Shown here one piece after another: positions 1 to 10,900 of a stretch of DNA of 64,000 bases. The number at the start of each line of letters is the position of its first letter. Within the stretch, counting starts at the first letter, position 1. Source of the stretch: an uncultured Pseudoteredinibacter sp. (GTDB lineage Bacteria; Pseudomonadota; Gammaproteobacteria; Pseudomonadales; Cellvibrionaceae). Where the stretch lies: assembly GCF_947502065.1 (NCBI RefSeq), contig NZ_CANMYE010000004.1, positions 372,001-436,000 of the forward strand. The letters are read 5' to 3'. Position numbers and translations under genes: made by a program. The notes below the pieces were generated by a model. That model saw nothing but the letters and a program-made list of their open reading frames with translations. It was not told the DNA's origin and ran no database searches.

Positions 1-555
1 GGAGGCAGTGGGCGTAATTTCGACCCCCTTTTGTTCTCCACTTTAGATATTGAGTCTCAGCTTGCAAAACGCGAGCATGAACAAGAAAAGAACAAATTTC
101 CGATCCATCAAGTAAGTAGCGAAGACCGCAGCCAAGGCGGGTACTGCCTAAGCTGGCTGGAAAACGTGCCCAAATCGCTAAAATCTGGTGAACTTATTGC
201 CCTAAGAGAAGGTGATGCAACGGGCTGGACATTGGGAATGATCCGCTGGGTTAGGCAAAGTCGCGGAGCCAGTTCTTTTGGTGTGGAACTTTTATCCAGC
301 CTTGCGAGTCCATTTGGCGCGTCTTTAATTCATAAAAGCGGTGATAATGCCGATTATATGAGAGTATTCTTTCTTCCAGAGCAAAAAAGCATGCGTAAAA
401 AAGCCTGCTTGCTTACCCCTTCTGTGCCATTTCAAGAGGGGCAAAAAGTTCGCCTCAATCGTCGCGGTGAAGAGAAAACAGTACAATTAACCCGTAAGAC
501 GATGGATACCGGCTCAATCAGTCAGTTTGAGTTCAGGACACTAGAGACAGGCTAA
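1..555 (+). CDS. PilZ-like protein next to fimX, C-terminal part only
   Basis: The frame is open from base 1, so the true start lies outside the window; 184 codons are visible. The first part is highly charged, then a beta-rich segment follows (SGELIALRE, TLGMIRWVRQS, SSFGVELL) that resembles the end of a PilZ-type beta barrel. It lies 167 bases before fimX on the same strand. In Pseudomonas a gene of this type occupies the same place before fimX, and the assignment rests largely on that gene order. I do not see the RxxxR c-di-GMP contact motif in the visible part, so ligand binding cannot be claimed. Confidence 0.5.
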   Translation, partial: GGSGRNFDPLLFSTLDIESQLAKREHEQEKNKFPIHQVSSEDRSQGGYCLSWLENVPKSLKSGELIALREGDATGWTLGMIRWVRQSRGASSFGVELLSSLASPFGASLIHKSGDNADYMRVFFLPEQKSMRKKACLLTPSVPFQEGQKVRLNRRGEEKTVQLTRKTMDTGSISQFEFRTLETG

Positions 556-722
556 ACGCTGCTCACTAAAAAGTAAGCATGCTTAGGTAAGGCGGGTTTC
601 ACCTTGCATGTTGATAGGTTAGTATTAGCCACCCTTAACTTAGGCTTACCGCAGCTATTGACTTGGCTTACCTAAGGTTTCGGCAAAATTTGCGTTGTAT
701 TTGCCACGAGTTTTAATGGACG

Positions 723-2792
723 ATGATGATTTCTGATCAGACACTACGGCTACTCATTCTGAATGATTCAGAGAGCGAGGCAGAACGCCTTATCAGTATG
801 CTACATAATGCTGGCAAGAATGTCCGTGCGCAGCTGGTCAACGCCGAAACCATGGAAGCCCAATTACAAGAACAAAATTGGGAACTGTTAATCGCCGAAG
901 ACAGTAGTTCCGATGTCGATCATTGTATCCAAGTCATTCGCCGTCACAATAAAGACGTCCCTGTCATTCTCCAAAGCGATCGCGAAGGCAGCCATATCGC
1001 GGTAGAGGGTATGAAGCGCGGTGCATGCGATGTAGTACAGCTAGATCAAGATCAACACTTGCTCTTGGTTATCGATCGTGAAATGGACAACCGCCGCCAG
1101 CGACAACAACGTGTCCAATCCGATAAAAAACGTCGAGAAGCCGAGCAGCGCGCCCACGATCTATTAGACAGTTCCCGAGATGGCATCGCTTTTATCCAAG
1201 ACGGCCTGTGCCTATACGTAAACAGCTCTTTCGCTGAGCTATTAAAATATAGCGATGCCGAAGAAGTTGAGTGCACGCCTGTAATTGACTTGGTTGAAAG
1301 CTCTCAGCAAGCTGAAGTGAAAGCCTTTTTGCAGCAATTCACCCTACAAGGTGGTGAGTTTGAGCGGCAGCAATATAAGTTAAGATGCATTTGTGCCGAC
1401 GACAGCATTCAAGAGCTCACAGTATCCCTCAGCCATGGCCGCTTCGAGGAAGAACCCTGCATTGAGCTGCGAACTCAAAGTAATGCCCAAGATCAAGACC
1501 TGGTCGAAGAGATGCAAAAGATTAAGCAGCTCGACCACGGCACTGGCCTGTACAATCGCCAGTTCATGAATAAGCACCTTAACAACCTGCTAAATTCCGA
1601 TACACCACAGGCTTTTGTGCTGCTGATAGAAATCGATCACTTTTTTGATCGAGTCCAGCCCAAAGTAGGCCTAAGCGCCAGTGACGATGTTCTCAAGCAA
1701 GTGGCCGCGGTCATCCAGCCCTGCTTAGGTGAAAAAGACATACTGACACGGTATGCTGATGATGCCTTCATGGTATTGAGCCAACTGCCCACCATGGATG
1801 CCGTGCAGCAATGCTGCCAAAAAATTCTACAGAGCTGTAATGACAGCATCATCGAAGCTAACCAAAAAACGGTTCAAATCAGCAGCAGCATCGGCATTGC
1901 CGTTATCAACGAAAACTCTACCGATAGCGACACCATTATCGACCAAGCGGCCGAGGCTATTAGCAAGATTCGCGGCGATGCTGAAAACAATAGCAACACT
2001 ATCAGAGTATTTGAACCAGAACGCATAGGCTCAAATAAAACCAGTGCTGATGATATCCAACAAGCCATTAGCCAAGGCCGTTTCCGCTTATTGTTCCAGC
2101 CGGTTATTTCGCTGCGTGGCTCAGGCGAAGAGTTTTACGAAGTCCTGCTGCGCATGCTCGATGAGCAAGGCGAAGAGATATCTCCCGCCCACTTTTTGGA
2201 CCTTGCAAAATCTATAGGCAGTGCCGCCAAACTGGATCGCTGGGTCATCCTTGAATCAATGAAAACATTGGCCAAGCAACGCAGCCAAAACCCAAAAACC
2301 AAGCTGATGATTACCGTAAGTGCGGACTCCATCCAAGATCGCACTCTAATTGCTTGGGTAAGCCGAGTTTTGCAGGCCGCTAAGATTGGCGCAAGCAGTG
2401 TTGCTTTTCAAATCAGTGAAAAAGATGCCAATCAGAATTTGAAAGACACCCAGAGCTTTATCAAAGAAGTTCAAGCCATCAAAGCAAGTTGCGTCATCAC
2501 CAACTTTGGCTGCTCTTTAAACCCAAGCAATACCATTAAGCATCTAGATACAGAGCTATATAAGGTTGATGGCTCTTTTGCCTTGGATATCCAGAATAAT
2601 AATCAAAACCCAGACGCCCTGATAGCGCTGCTAGAAGAACTTCATGAGGCCGGAAAAACCAGTTTTATTCCGCAGGTCGAGAACGCCAGCATTTTGTCCA
2701 GCCTCTGGCAGGCCGGGGTACACTATATTCAGGGGCACTATTTACAAGCGCCCGCCCCAACCATGGAATATGATTTCACAATGGATGGCTAG
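723..2792 (+). CDS. fimX: FimX-type degenerate GGDEF/EAL c-di-GMP effector of type IV pili
   Basis: Length (689 aa) matches Pseudomonas FimX. Domains in order: a receiver-like domain (about 1-125) with a weak acidic pocket, a PAS domain (about 145-260), a GGDEF-fold domain (about 270-430) and an EAL-fold domain (about 440-685). The GGDEF signature is replaced by ADDAF (in RYADDAF) and the EAL signature by EVL (in FYEVLLRM), so neither cyclase nor phosphodiesterase activity is expected. In the FimX family such a protein binds c-di-GMP through the EAL-fold domain and promotes polar type IV pilus assembly and twitching. The serB gene follows in opposite orientation and then an ahpA-like gene, as in Pseudomonas, which supports orthology. 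Two tandem ATG codons start the frame; the first is used here. Confidence 0.88.
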   Translation: MMISDQTLRLLILNDSESEAERLISMLHNAGKNVRAQLVNAETMEAQLQEQNWELLIAEDSSSDVDHCIQVIRRHNKDVPVILQSDREGSHIAVEGMKRGACDVVQLDQDQHLLLVIDREMDNRRQRQQRVQSDKKRREAEQRAHDLLDSSRDGIAFIQDGLCLYVNSSFAELLKYSDAEEVECTPVIDLVESSQQAEVKAFLQQFTLQGGEFERQQYKLRCICADDSIQELTVSLSHGRFEEEPCIELRTQSNAQDQDLVEEMQKIKQLDHGTGLYNRQFMNKHLNNLLNSDTPQAFVLLIEIDHFFDRVQPKVGLSASDDVLKQVAAVIQPCLGEKDILTRYADDAFMVLSQLPTMDAVQQCCQKILQSCNDSIIEANQKTVQISSSIGIAVINENSTDSDTIIDQAAEAISKIRGDAENNSNTIRVFEPERIGSNKTSADDIQQAISQGRFRLLFQPVISLRGSGEEFYEVLLRMLDEQGEEISPAHFLDLAKSIGSAAKLDRWVILESMKTLAKQRSQNPKTKLMITVSADSIQDRTLIAWVSRVLQAAKIGASSVAFQISEKDANQNLKDTQSFIKEVQAIKASCVITNFGCSLNPSNTIKHLDTELYKVDGSFALDIQNNNQNPDALIALLEELHEAGKTSFIPQVENASILSSLWQAGVHYIQGHYLQAPAPTMEYDFTMDG

Positions 2793-2865
2793 GGCGCTTG
2801 CCACTCAAACCACCGAATACTTCCTAAAAGCTAACTTAAGAGAGTCAAACTATTAGAGTATTGGC

Positions 2866-3873
2866 TTAGCTATCGTTGCTTTGGGCAAGCAAATATAAGA
2901 CAGCATCCAAACCGAGAGTACTTATACTAAACTCAGCCTGCTCCCTCACTATGGGTTTAGCCCGATAGGCCACCCCCATGCCAGCTTTAGCCAACATCAA
3001 AAGATCATTGGCACCATCACCGACGGCGATTGTACTGCTCATTGGCACATTGTATTCAGTGGCCAATTGTTCTAACAAATCTGCCTTGCGCCGAGCGTCG
3101 ACAATATCGCCAATCGCCTTACCAGTAACTTTGCCATCAACAATATCCAAGCGATTTGCAAAGACTTGATCAAAACCAAACCTCTGCTGTAATTGGCCAG
3201 CAAAATAATCAAAGCCACCGGAGAAAATAGCGGTTTTAAACCCTAGCTGCTTGAGGCTGGCAATAAGCTCTGGCATACCCGGCGACAAGGGAATATTTGC
3301 CGCAATCTCAGCCAGTACAGACTCATCCAAACCCTGCAAGGTTGCCATGCGCTGAATAAAGCTTTCACTAAAATCCAGCTCGCCACGCATTGCTGCTTCC
3401 GTTACGGCAGCCACTTGCTCCCCGACACCAGCGGCTTTGGCTAACTCATCAATAACCTCTACCTGTATCAGGGTAGAATCCATGTCAAAGCAGGCCAAAG
3501 CGCCCTCTTCACGGATAAAAGGCGCCACACCTTCCGGCAGGTAATTAACTTCAATACCAGCTTCGAGGCCAACACTTTTTATAGCAGCTAATTTATCAAC
3601 TTGAGATTGCTCTAAAGGGGCATTAAGCAATAGCTGCCAAGCCTGAGAGGAAAGCTTGTCGATCAGCAACTGCGGGATATTTAATTCCAATATGCTTTGC
3701 CAAAGCGTTTTCAAGGGCTCGATTTCCAGCTCTGCTGACATAATGATTAAACGAGCCTGCTCAGCACAAGGGCTTTGCTCACCTTGCGACGACGATTGCT
3801 GGCTGCTCAGCAGCTCTTGTACTAAATCGCAGCGCAGGCTGGTCTGGCTAAGAAAGATTACGGGGATACTCAT
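2866..3873 (-). CDS. serB: Phosphoserine phosphatase SerB
   Basis: Performs the last step of serine synthesis, O-phosphoserine to serine, in the cytoplasm. The C-terminal two thirds is a HAD phosphatase: the nucleophile motif FDMDSTLI lies near residues 130-137, followed by EVIDELAKAAG and the cap segment with MRGELDFSESF, then the SGGF motif and the metal-binding VGDGANDLLML loop. The N-terminal part (about 1-110) is the weakly conserved ACT-like regulatory region found in the longer SerB proteins; total length of 335 aa is usual for that form. It converges with fimX, with only 73 bases between the two stop codons, and no convincing terminator is seen there. Confidence 0.95.
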   Translation of the reverse strand: MSIPVIFLSQTSLRCDLVQELLSSQQSSSQGEQSPCAEQARLIIMSAELEIEPLKTLWQSILELNIPQLLIDKLSSQAWQLLLNAPLEQSQVDKLAAIKSVGLEAGIEVNYLPEGVAPFIREEGALACFDMDSTLIQVEVIDELAKAAGVGEQVAAVTEAAMRGELDFSESFIQRMATLQGLDESVLAEIAANIPLSPGMPELIASLKQLGFKTAIFSGGFDYFAGQLQQRFGFDQVFANRLDIVDGKVTGKAIGDIVDARRKADLLEQLATEYNVPMSSTIAVGDGANDLLMLAKAGMGVAYRAKPIVREQAEFSISTLGLDAVLYLLAQSNDS

Positions 3874-4168
3874 AATGGTGGTGTTATATCTATGCTATGG
3901 GAAGACGGCATTATAAAGCCCTCCCCCTATAAAGCTCTACCTTTTGAATCGCCATGTTGGCCAAGCGGTCAAGCTTGTTTAGAATATCAATCGCTTATAG
4001 CCAGCGTAGATTCACTTTTAAGGGCTATAATTGGAACCTTGGCTACAATTTCGCGACGAAGAGCGTAAGATAACTGTAAATTTCTAGTTGATGAGAAGCT
4101 GCTAGTTGAAAAGAAGTCAAAATAACTAAACCCATACCGTATTATCTAGAGAACGTAATTTACTGCCC

Positions 4169-5278
4169 ATGAAATTGCCCGCCATCCCCAAGCTTTCGGC
4201 CTTTTTACTGGGCGCATTTATTACGGTCTTGATCTTAAGCTGGGCGAACCAAAACCAGCTTCAGCAGCAGCAGATCGAACTGAATCAACATTACGGTTCC
4301 GTACTCGCTCGTAAACTAGCCCAACAAGCCGAAAATCCTACACTTACTCGAGATTTGGTTAGCTTGCAGGTTCTCGCTGAGGCCACCAAGCAAGAAAAAG
4401 GCATCGCCAGTGTTACATTCCACAGCATTGATAACAAATTGCTGGCCCAAGCCGGCAAAACAGCTAGGCAAAGAGGGGCCGACAAATCCCAGCAGAGCTT
4501 TAGTGCACCGATCAATTTGCAAGACTCAGTGGCCGGTTACGTCACCATTGGCTTAAATAGCCAAGACCTGCTTCAACAGCCACAGGCCTATGGCTTGCAG
4601 CTGCTGGCCTTGTTATTACTCGCAGCAGCTATTATTAATATTTATCTTGAGCCACAACGCCATGAAGCCAAGCAGAATAAAAGCCGCCCAGAGCAGGAAA
4701 GCCTGTTAGCAGCCCCTGAAGTAGAAGCCCCAATCTGCGCCTGGCTTGTGGTTCAAAGTGGCAATCTCGCCAGCCTACAAAAGCAACTCAGCGCCGCCGC
4801 CTTACAAGAGCTGCTGGACGAGTTTAACCAGCAATTACAAACCGTATTAAATCTATACCAAGGTGAACTTTTGTGGGTAGACGGAGATTCTTTTCATTGC
4901 GGCTTTAGGCAATGCTCAGTGGGCGACAATGATCAAGGGATTTTCAATGCCATCTGCTCAACAAAACTGCTCGTCGATTTAGGAAGTAGTCGCCAAGGCA
5001 TTAAGCTTCACTTTAAAGCCGCTATTATTCCCCCTGCCGAAGGCGACTGCTACAGCGAGTTATTCGCCGCTTTTCGCGACAGCCAAGAGCAACGTCGTCA
5101 ACTCGATGCCTTGGGTCATGCCAGCCTCTTACTGGATAAGCGACTACTTGAAGATAGACATGTGCTTGAACAGCTGGAATTCACAGAAGATCAGCACAAT
5201 GTCTATATCGATGCCATCAAAGCGCCTTATTTAGATCTGCTAAAGGAGCAACTAAAGCACTTGAGGAGCCTAGCTTAG
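4169..5278 (+). CDS. AhpA/YtjB-like inner-membrane protein
   Basis: A 369 aa protein with an N-terminal transmembrane segment (about 8-25, FLLGAFITVLILSWA), a periplasmic region of about 105 residues, a second transmembrane segment (about 140-158, LLALLLLAAAIINIYL) and a cytoplasmic C-terminal half. The cytoplasmic part (from about AWLVVQSGNL) resembles the degenerate nucleotide-cyclase-like fold seen in Pseudomonas AhpA and in YtjB (SMP) proteins. The exact role of the family is not established; it has been described as a regulator of hemolysin or virulence. It is divergent from serB, the same arrangement as serB and its neighbour in Pseudomonas. Assigned by topology and gene order. Confidence 0.65.
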   Translation: MKLPAIPKLSAFLLGAFITVLILSWANQNQLQQQQIELNQHYGSVLARKLAQQAENPTLTRDLVSLQVLAEATKQEKGIASVTFHSIDNKLLAQAGKTARQRGADKSQQSFSAPINLQDSVAGYVTIGLNSQDLLQQPQAYGLQLLALLLLAAAIINIYLEPQRHEAKQNKSRPEQESLLAAPEVEAPICAWLVVQSGNLASLQKQLSAAALQELLDEFNQQLQTVLNLYQGELLWVDGDSFHCGFRQCSVGDNDQGIFNAICSTKLLVDLGSSRQGIKLHFKAAIIPPAEGDCYSELFAAFRDSQEQRRQLDALGHASLLLDKRLLEDRHVLEQLEFTEDQHNVYIDAIKAPYLDLLKEQLKHLRSLA

Positions 5279-5408
5279 TAAGGAAAGCTCGCCCCAATTC
5301 CAGCTATATAGGCTGCAAAGCACAGCGTCACAGAAATGTCATCGAGCTGTCATGTACAGGTCATTTTCTGAGCGCAATCTACCCGCAATGAGCACAGGTA
5401 GATTGACT

Positions 5409-7121
5409 ATGATAGACATCGAACAAGCGGTTAATAATAAATTCCCCAACTTTTCCCAGCAGCCGGACTTAATCCGCAAGCCCACGCTATCACTAATTAA
5501 AAAGCTAACTCACTCGGAAGAAATCAATGATTTTCTTGAAGAGCATGGCGATCTTCGCGGCTTTGAGTTTATCGATAAAGTCTTCGAGTACTTCAATTTT
5601 AGTTATTCCGTAAGCTCGCGTGATCGTAACAACATCCCCTCCCAAGGGCGCGTTGTTATCATCGCCAACCACCCTATTGGCTCTTTAGATGGCCTAGCCA
5701 TTTTGCGCTTGATTGGGGAAGTGCGCCGTGATGTTAAAATCGTCGCTAATGATATGCTGATGAACTTCAGTCCACTGCATCCGTTGTTTATAGCACTGGA
5801 TAATATGAGCGGCACGGGCACTCGCAAAAGTTATCGCGCCATTATGGAGGCTCTAGAGCGTGAAGAGGCCGTCATTATTTTCCCATCAGGTGAAGTTTCC
5901 CGCGCGCGTCCGACTGGGGTAAAAGATACCCGCTGGCGCTCGGGGTTTTTACACTTTGCCCGTAAAGCCAAAGCGCCTTTACTTCCAGTATTTATAGGTG
6001 CCAAAAATTCTCTGCTTTTTTATAGCGCCTCTATGCTGTTTAAACCATTGGGCACCGCACTTTTGGCAAGAGAGATGTTTAACAAGCAATCCGCCCAAAT
6101 ACAGTTCCGAGTGGGCGAGGCGATTCCAGCCAGCGCATTAAACAACGAAAAGCTAGGCGATAGAGGCATTATCAAGCGCCTGCGCAAACATCTTTATAAA
6201 ATAGGCAAGCGCCGCCAGCCTATTTTTGTCACCGAGAAAACCATTGCACACCCTGAAGATCGACAAGAGTTACTTGAAGAGTTAAATCAAGCTCGCCTAC
6301 TAGGCGAAACCCGCGATCAAAACCGCATATTGCTGGCCGATTACAAAAATGGCACTTCCCTTATTAAAGAAATTGGTCGCTTACGAGAAGTGGCATTCCG
6401 TAAAGTTGGGGAAGGTACTGGCGGTAAACGAGATTTAGACAAATACGACAAAAGTTATCGTCACCTTGTGCTATGGGATAATAAACGCCTTGAAATTGCC
6501 GGCGCCTACCGCATTGGCGAGGCTGCTAAGATTATGGCAGAGCAAGGCCTTGAAGGTTTATACACTAGCTCCCTTTATGAGTTTCGTGAAGATTTTACGC
6601 CTTTTCTTGAACAGGGTTTGGAATTGGGCCGAAGCTTTGTTAATCCTGATTATTGGGGTAAAGCCAGCTTAGATTATTTATGGCAGGGAATCGGCGCTTA
6701 TTTACGTCACCACCCGAATATTCGTTACTTGATAGGCCCTGTTAGTATGAGTGCCCGTTATCCGCGCACACTGATGGATCAATTGGTGCATTACTATCAA
6801 CACTTTTATGCCGCTAAGGAAAATTGGGCGACCGCCAATCAACCTTATAAGTTAAGCCTGGAAAGCCAGCAGGAATTGGCAGCTGACTATGATGGTTTAA
6901 ACAAAGACGAAGCAATGAAGCTGTTACAAGAGCGTTTTATCGAGGCTGGCTATAAAATGCCAGTGCTCTTTAAGCAATATACGGCGCTATTTGAAGGTGA
7001 CGGTTTCCAGCTATTAACCTTTAGTGTGGATCCGGATTTTGGTGATTGCTTGGATGGTTTGTTTATTGCCGATTTGAGTAAGTTGAAAGCGGCCAAGCGT
7101 AAGCGTTATCTTGGTGATTAA
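5409..7121 (+). CDS. olsF: Bifunctional ornithine-lipid acyltransferase OlsF
   Basis: A fusion of two acyltransferases. The N-terminal half has the PlsC/AGPAT signature: NHPIGSLDG (the NHxxxxD motif) and the FPSGEVSR block. The C-terminal half, from about REVAFRKVGEGTGG and YDKSYRHLVLWD onward, is the OlsB-like GNAT N-acyltransferase that transfers a 3-hydroxyacyl chain to ornithine. OlsF proteins of this order make phosphorus-free ornithine lipids in one polypeptide. The longest frame begins at 5352, but MIDIEQAV at 5409 is the start most like the family and leaves 570 aa; ATG codons at 5352 and 5388 are alternatives. A phosphate-regulated promoter is possible from family knowledge, but I see no clear Pho box. 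Confidence 0.8.
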   Translation: MIDIEQAVNNKFPNFSQQPDLIRKPTLSLIKKLTHSEEINDFLEEHGDLRGFEFIDKVFEYFNFSYSVSSRDRNNIPSQGRVVIIANHPIGSLDGLAILRLIGEVRRDVKIVANDMLMNFSPLHPLFIALDNMSGTGTRKSYRAIMEALEREEAVIIFPSGEVSRARPTGVKDTRWRSGFLHFARKAKAPLLPVFIGAKNSLLFYSASMLFKPLGTALLAREMFNKQSAQIQFRVGEAIPASALNNEKLGDRGIIKRLRKHLYKIGKRRQPIFVTEKTIAHPEDRQELLEELNQARLLGETRDQNRILLADYKNGTSLIKEIGRLREVAFRKVGEGTGGKRDLDKYDKSYRHLVLWDNKRLEIAGAYRIGEAAKIMAEQGLEGLYTSSLYEFREDFTPFLEQGLELGRSFVNPDYWGKASLDYLWQGIGAYLRHHPNIRYLIGPVSMSARYPRTLMDQLVHYYQHFYAAKENWATANQPYKLSLESQQELAADYDGLNKDEAMKLLQERFIEAGYKMPVLFKQYTALFEGDGFQLLTFSVDPDFGDCLDGLFIADLSKLKAAKRKRYLGD

Positions 7122-7183
7122 CTTAATTCTATAGAGCTATTAGTAATACGGTCGATTTGTATTGTGCAGACCTGACCGCCTGC

Positions 7184-7285
7184 CGCAGGTAGCCCCAGCA
7201 TGAAGGGGTCGCAAAATGCAGCGTCCGTGCTGGCTCACCTTCTCCTCCAAGTCGAAGATGCCCCTTCATGCTGGGGCTACCTGCG
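7184..7285. repeat. Hairpin element C with perfect 25-base arms
   Basis: Arms 7184-7208 and 7261-7285 are perfectly complementary and enclose a 52-base core. The core contains a small hairpin (CAGC, six bases, GCTG). Read on the minus strand its loop is ACGGAC, with GGA exposed. The element fills the gap between olsF and msrC, which converge, and on the minus strand it would lie in the 3' end of the msrC transcript. No T-run follows either arm, so it is not a textbook terminator. Only one copy is in this window. Confidence 0.85.
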
Positions 7286-7338
7286 ACATTCTGCAATAGT
7301 AATGGTCGTAAAATCAGATAGCTGAAGTTCGGTGTTGT

Positions 7339-7788
7339 TTAAGCGCTTGCTAGCAGCCTTTCAACAACAGCCTGCAAGCCGACAACATCTTCTTGGGAGA
7401 ATCGGGATTTAACTGGGGCATCTACGTCCAGAACTCCAATTAACTCGCCATCTTTTATCATCGGAATAACCACTTCTGATTCCGAAGCTGCATCACAGGC
7501 GATGTGGCCTTCAAAAGCATGTACATCAGCCACTAATTGTGGCTCTAGCTCAGCAGCAGCGGTGCCGCAAACACCACGACCAATAGGAATACGCGTACAA
7601 GCGGGCTTGCCTTGAAAAGGCCCGAGTACTAGCTCATCACCTTGACGTAAATAGAAGCCAGCCCAATTAATCTCTGGTAAATACATCCATAGAACAGCCG
7701 CAGTATTGGAAAGATTACAAACCCAATCGCTTTCGCCCTCAAAGAGCCCCGTTAGGGCGCTATCGATATCTTGGTAAATACTGTTCAT
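7339..7788 (-). CDS. msrC: Free methionine-(R)-sulfoxide reductase (GAF-domain fRMsr)
   Basis: A single-GAF-domain cytoplasmic enzyme that reduces free methionine-R-sulfoxide. The 149 aa length fits the family, and the three family cysteines are present: ACTRIP, GVCGTAA and HIACDA, with the typical segment SEVVIPM and the C-terminal GVLDVDAP. The frame extends 9 codons further upstream to 7815, but the ATG at 7788 is preceded at the right distance by a strong GGAG ribosome site and starts MNSIYQDIDSAL, so it is chosen. It stands alone between the hairpin element and the carboxylase gene, all on the minus strand. Confidence 0.9.
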   Translation of the reverse strand: MNSIYQDIDSALTGLFEGESDWVCNLSNTAAVLWMYLPEINWAGFYLRQGDELVLGPFQGKPACTRIPIGRGVCGTAAAELEPQLVADVHAFEGHIACDAASESEVVIPMIKDGELIGVLDVDAPVKSRFSQEDVVGLQAVVERLLASA

Positions 7789-7922
7789 CGTTATCTCCTC
7801 GGCTGCATAGTGCAACGGTTTAGCAAGGCGCGCAGTCTATACACCTAGCCGCACTTCGCCAACAATCTTTTGCTTATAAGCATAAACTGCCATATGAAAT
7901 TTTCATCAAGCTAATATGGGGC

Positions 7923-10900
7923 CTACCAAGTGTCGATACAAGGGCGTTTTTTGCCATCCCTTTTTTGTACAGCTGGCGTAGCCTTTAAGGCCCGACTAAT
8001 CCATTGTCTGGATTCCAATGGGTCGATGACGGCATCGATCTCTAGGTAACTTGCCATATTTAAAGCTTTGCCCTGCTCGTAGACCTTATCAACCATTTTC
8101 TGGAAGACCTGTTGGCGCTTTTGCTCATCTTCAATGGCCGCAAGTTGCTTGGCGGCGCCCAAACGGACTGCCCCTTCAATTCCCATGGCACCAAACTCGC
8201 CTGATGGCCAAGCCGCGGTTAACATCGGGTTGTGGAAACTGCCTGCCGCCATGGCCTGTGCACCTAAGCCATAACCTTTGCGAGTCACTAAGGTCAGGTA
8301 CGGCACGGTGATGCTTGAGGCTGTCACAAAGATTCGTGAAATATGGCGAATCGTTGCTTGCGCTTCCGAATCTGGCCCTACCATAAATCCGGGGGTATCA
8401 CACAATGAAACGATGGGTAGATCATGGGCATCGCAAAGTTGCATAAAGCGCGCCATTTTGTCGCCGCCTTCAGCATCGATTGCTCCTCCTAAATGCTTAG
8501 GGTTATTTGCAATCAGCCCCATTGGGCGCCCTTCGATTCGAATCAAAGCTGTGATAATACCTTTTGCAAAAGCGGCTCTAAGTTCCAAGACGCTATCAAT
8601 ATCGGCTAGGTGTTCGATTAATTGTCTTACATCGTATACCTGCATACGGTTGAGTGGAATATCATGGCGTAACAAACGCTCGTCGTGGGCCTGCCATTGC
8701 TCACAATTACCCTGAAAATAAGATAAGTACTTTTTAGCCGTAGCAACGGCTTCAGCCTCATCCTCGACAATGATATCGAGTACACCATTAGGACCTAGGA
8801 CATCAACCGGTCCAACTTCCTCTGGACTGTATCGCCCTAAGCCGCCGCCTTCAATCATTGCAGGGCCACCCATCCCTACAGTGGCGTTTTTGGTTGCGAT
8901 GGTGACATCACAGACACCAAACAAGGCGGCATTACCCGCAAAACATCGACCCGCCACAATACCGACAGTGGGTACTAATCCAGAAAGCTCTGCCATCGCT
9001 GAAAAAGTATGGCAATCGAGGCCAGCAACACCAGCAAAATCCGTGTCAGATGGGCGCCCACCTCCGCCTTCAGCAAAGAAAATCGTCGGCAGCTGCCACT
9101 GTTTTGCTAAACCTAAAATACGATCGGTTTTCTTGTGGTTCATTAAACCTTGGGTGCCCGCAAATACGGTGTAGTCGTAAGACAAAACCATGCAACGAGA
9201 TTTATCATCATTAAATAAATCACCGTTTACCGACGCTGTTCCACCAATTAATCCGTCAGCCGGGCTTTGATCAATGAGCTCTTCAATGGACTTTATTTTT
9301 CGTTGGGCAGCGATCGCCATTGCGCCATATTCATTAAAACTACCAGGGTCTATCAGATCATTAATGTTCTCACGGGCACTGCGCATACCTCTAGCATGAC
9401 GTTTGCTAATAGCCGTCTCACGAAATTCATCGAGAGTTTTATTATGTCGATCGATGACCTCTTGAAGATCGTCTCGAATAACATCAAGATCAAGCGTTTC
9501 TTCGCTACTACCTAATTGTTCTAGCTGTTCATCTTTTAAAATACTGATTAATGCCGCTTCTTCATTGACCGCATCACCCTCAGCAACAAACAATTGTTTT
9601 ACCTCGCCTGCACAAAGCGCTTCGATGGGAAATTCCATTTTCATCGCTTCGAGAACCGCAATCACCTGCCCTTTTTGCACCACATCGCCAAGCGATACAT
9701 TAAGGCTGGATACAACCGCCGCGGTGCTGGCTTTATGCAACTGGCAGCCTTCTGCAATTTCTACCGCAGCGCCTTTAGCTCCCGATTTGTTTACGGCCTC
9801 AGACTCGATAACAAAGCGGCCACTATTATTTTCCTCTAACAAGACCTGTAAATGTTGCTCTACAAACTTGGTATTCAGCTCATTATTGATAACCGCCGGA
9901 TGCTGGCAAAGATTACTTAGTAATGACAAATTATGGCTTACACCTTGAATATCAAACTCACTGATCGCCCTACCCAACAAACGCAAAGCACTGCGATAAT
10001 CTGCAGCCGTGGCGATTACCTTGGCAATCATTGGATCGTAGGCAGGGCTATATTTAAAGCCAACATAGGCACAATCATCTACCCGAATGGATGCGCCCTT
10101 AGGCGGCATGTATTGCGATAGCAAACCTGCGCTGGCCTTACTGTTGCCTTCTGCATCCCAAGCCTCTAAATTAACGCGAGCTTGAACGGCAAAATTATTA
10201 TTATTGCGCTTGATGGGAAAACCGAGCTCAGCCAAGGTCTTGCCTTCGGCGAGCGCAATTTGAACAGCAACCAAATCAACGTCAAATAACTGTTCAGTAA
10301 CAGTATGCTCAACCTGGATACGTGGATTAACCTCTAAAAAGTAAAAACTATCCGGGTTATTGGCATCTACCAGAAACTCAAAGGTCCCTAAACCTTGATA
10401 GCCCAACTTTTCAGCAAAGTGCACAGCTGCGCTATGAATTCGATCTCTCTGGCTTTGGCTTAAACTCGGGCTTGGGGCTATCTCGATAATCTTTTGATTT
10501 CGTCGCTGCAAGGTGCACTCTCGCTCAGCCAGGTGCGTAGCCTTTTGGCCATCCGCCAATATTTGTACCTCAATATGCCTTGCCTGCGGCAGGAGCTGCT
10601 CGACATAAACATCGCCATTAGCAAAACTAATCTGGGCTTCGCGCTGGCAAGCTTCATAGGCGGCGACCAAATCTTCTTGCTGTCGCACAGGCCGTATTCC
10701 TCGACCGCCACCGCCAGCCAGCGCCTTGATCATTACGCCGTTTTTTTGGTGTTGGCTAAAAAACTCTGTTGCCTCAGCCAAACTACAAGGACGATTGATA
10801 CCCGCTAACATCGGCATATTTGCTTGCTCAGCTTGTAGGCGAGCACTGGCTTTATCACCCAGTTTTTTCAACAGCTCAGAATCGGGGCCAATAAAACAAA

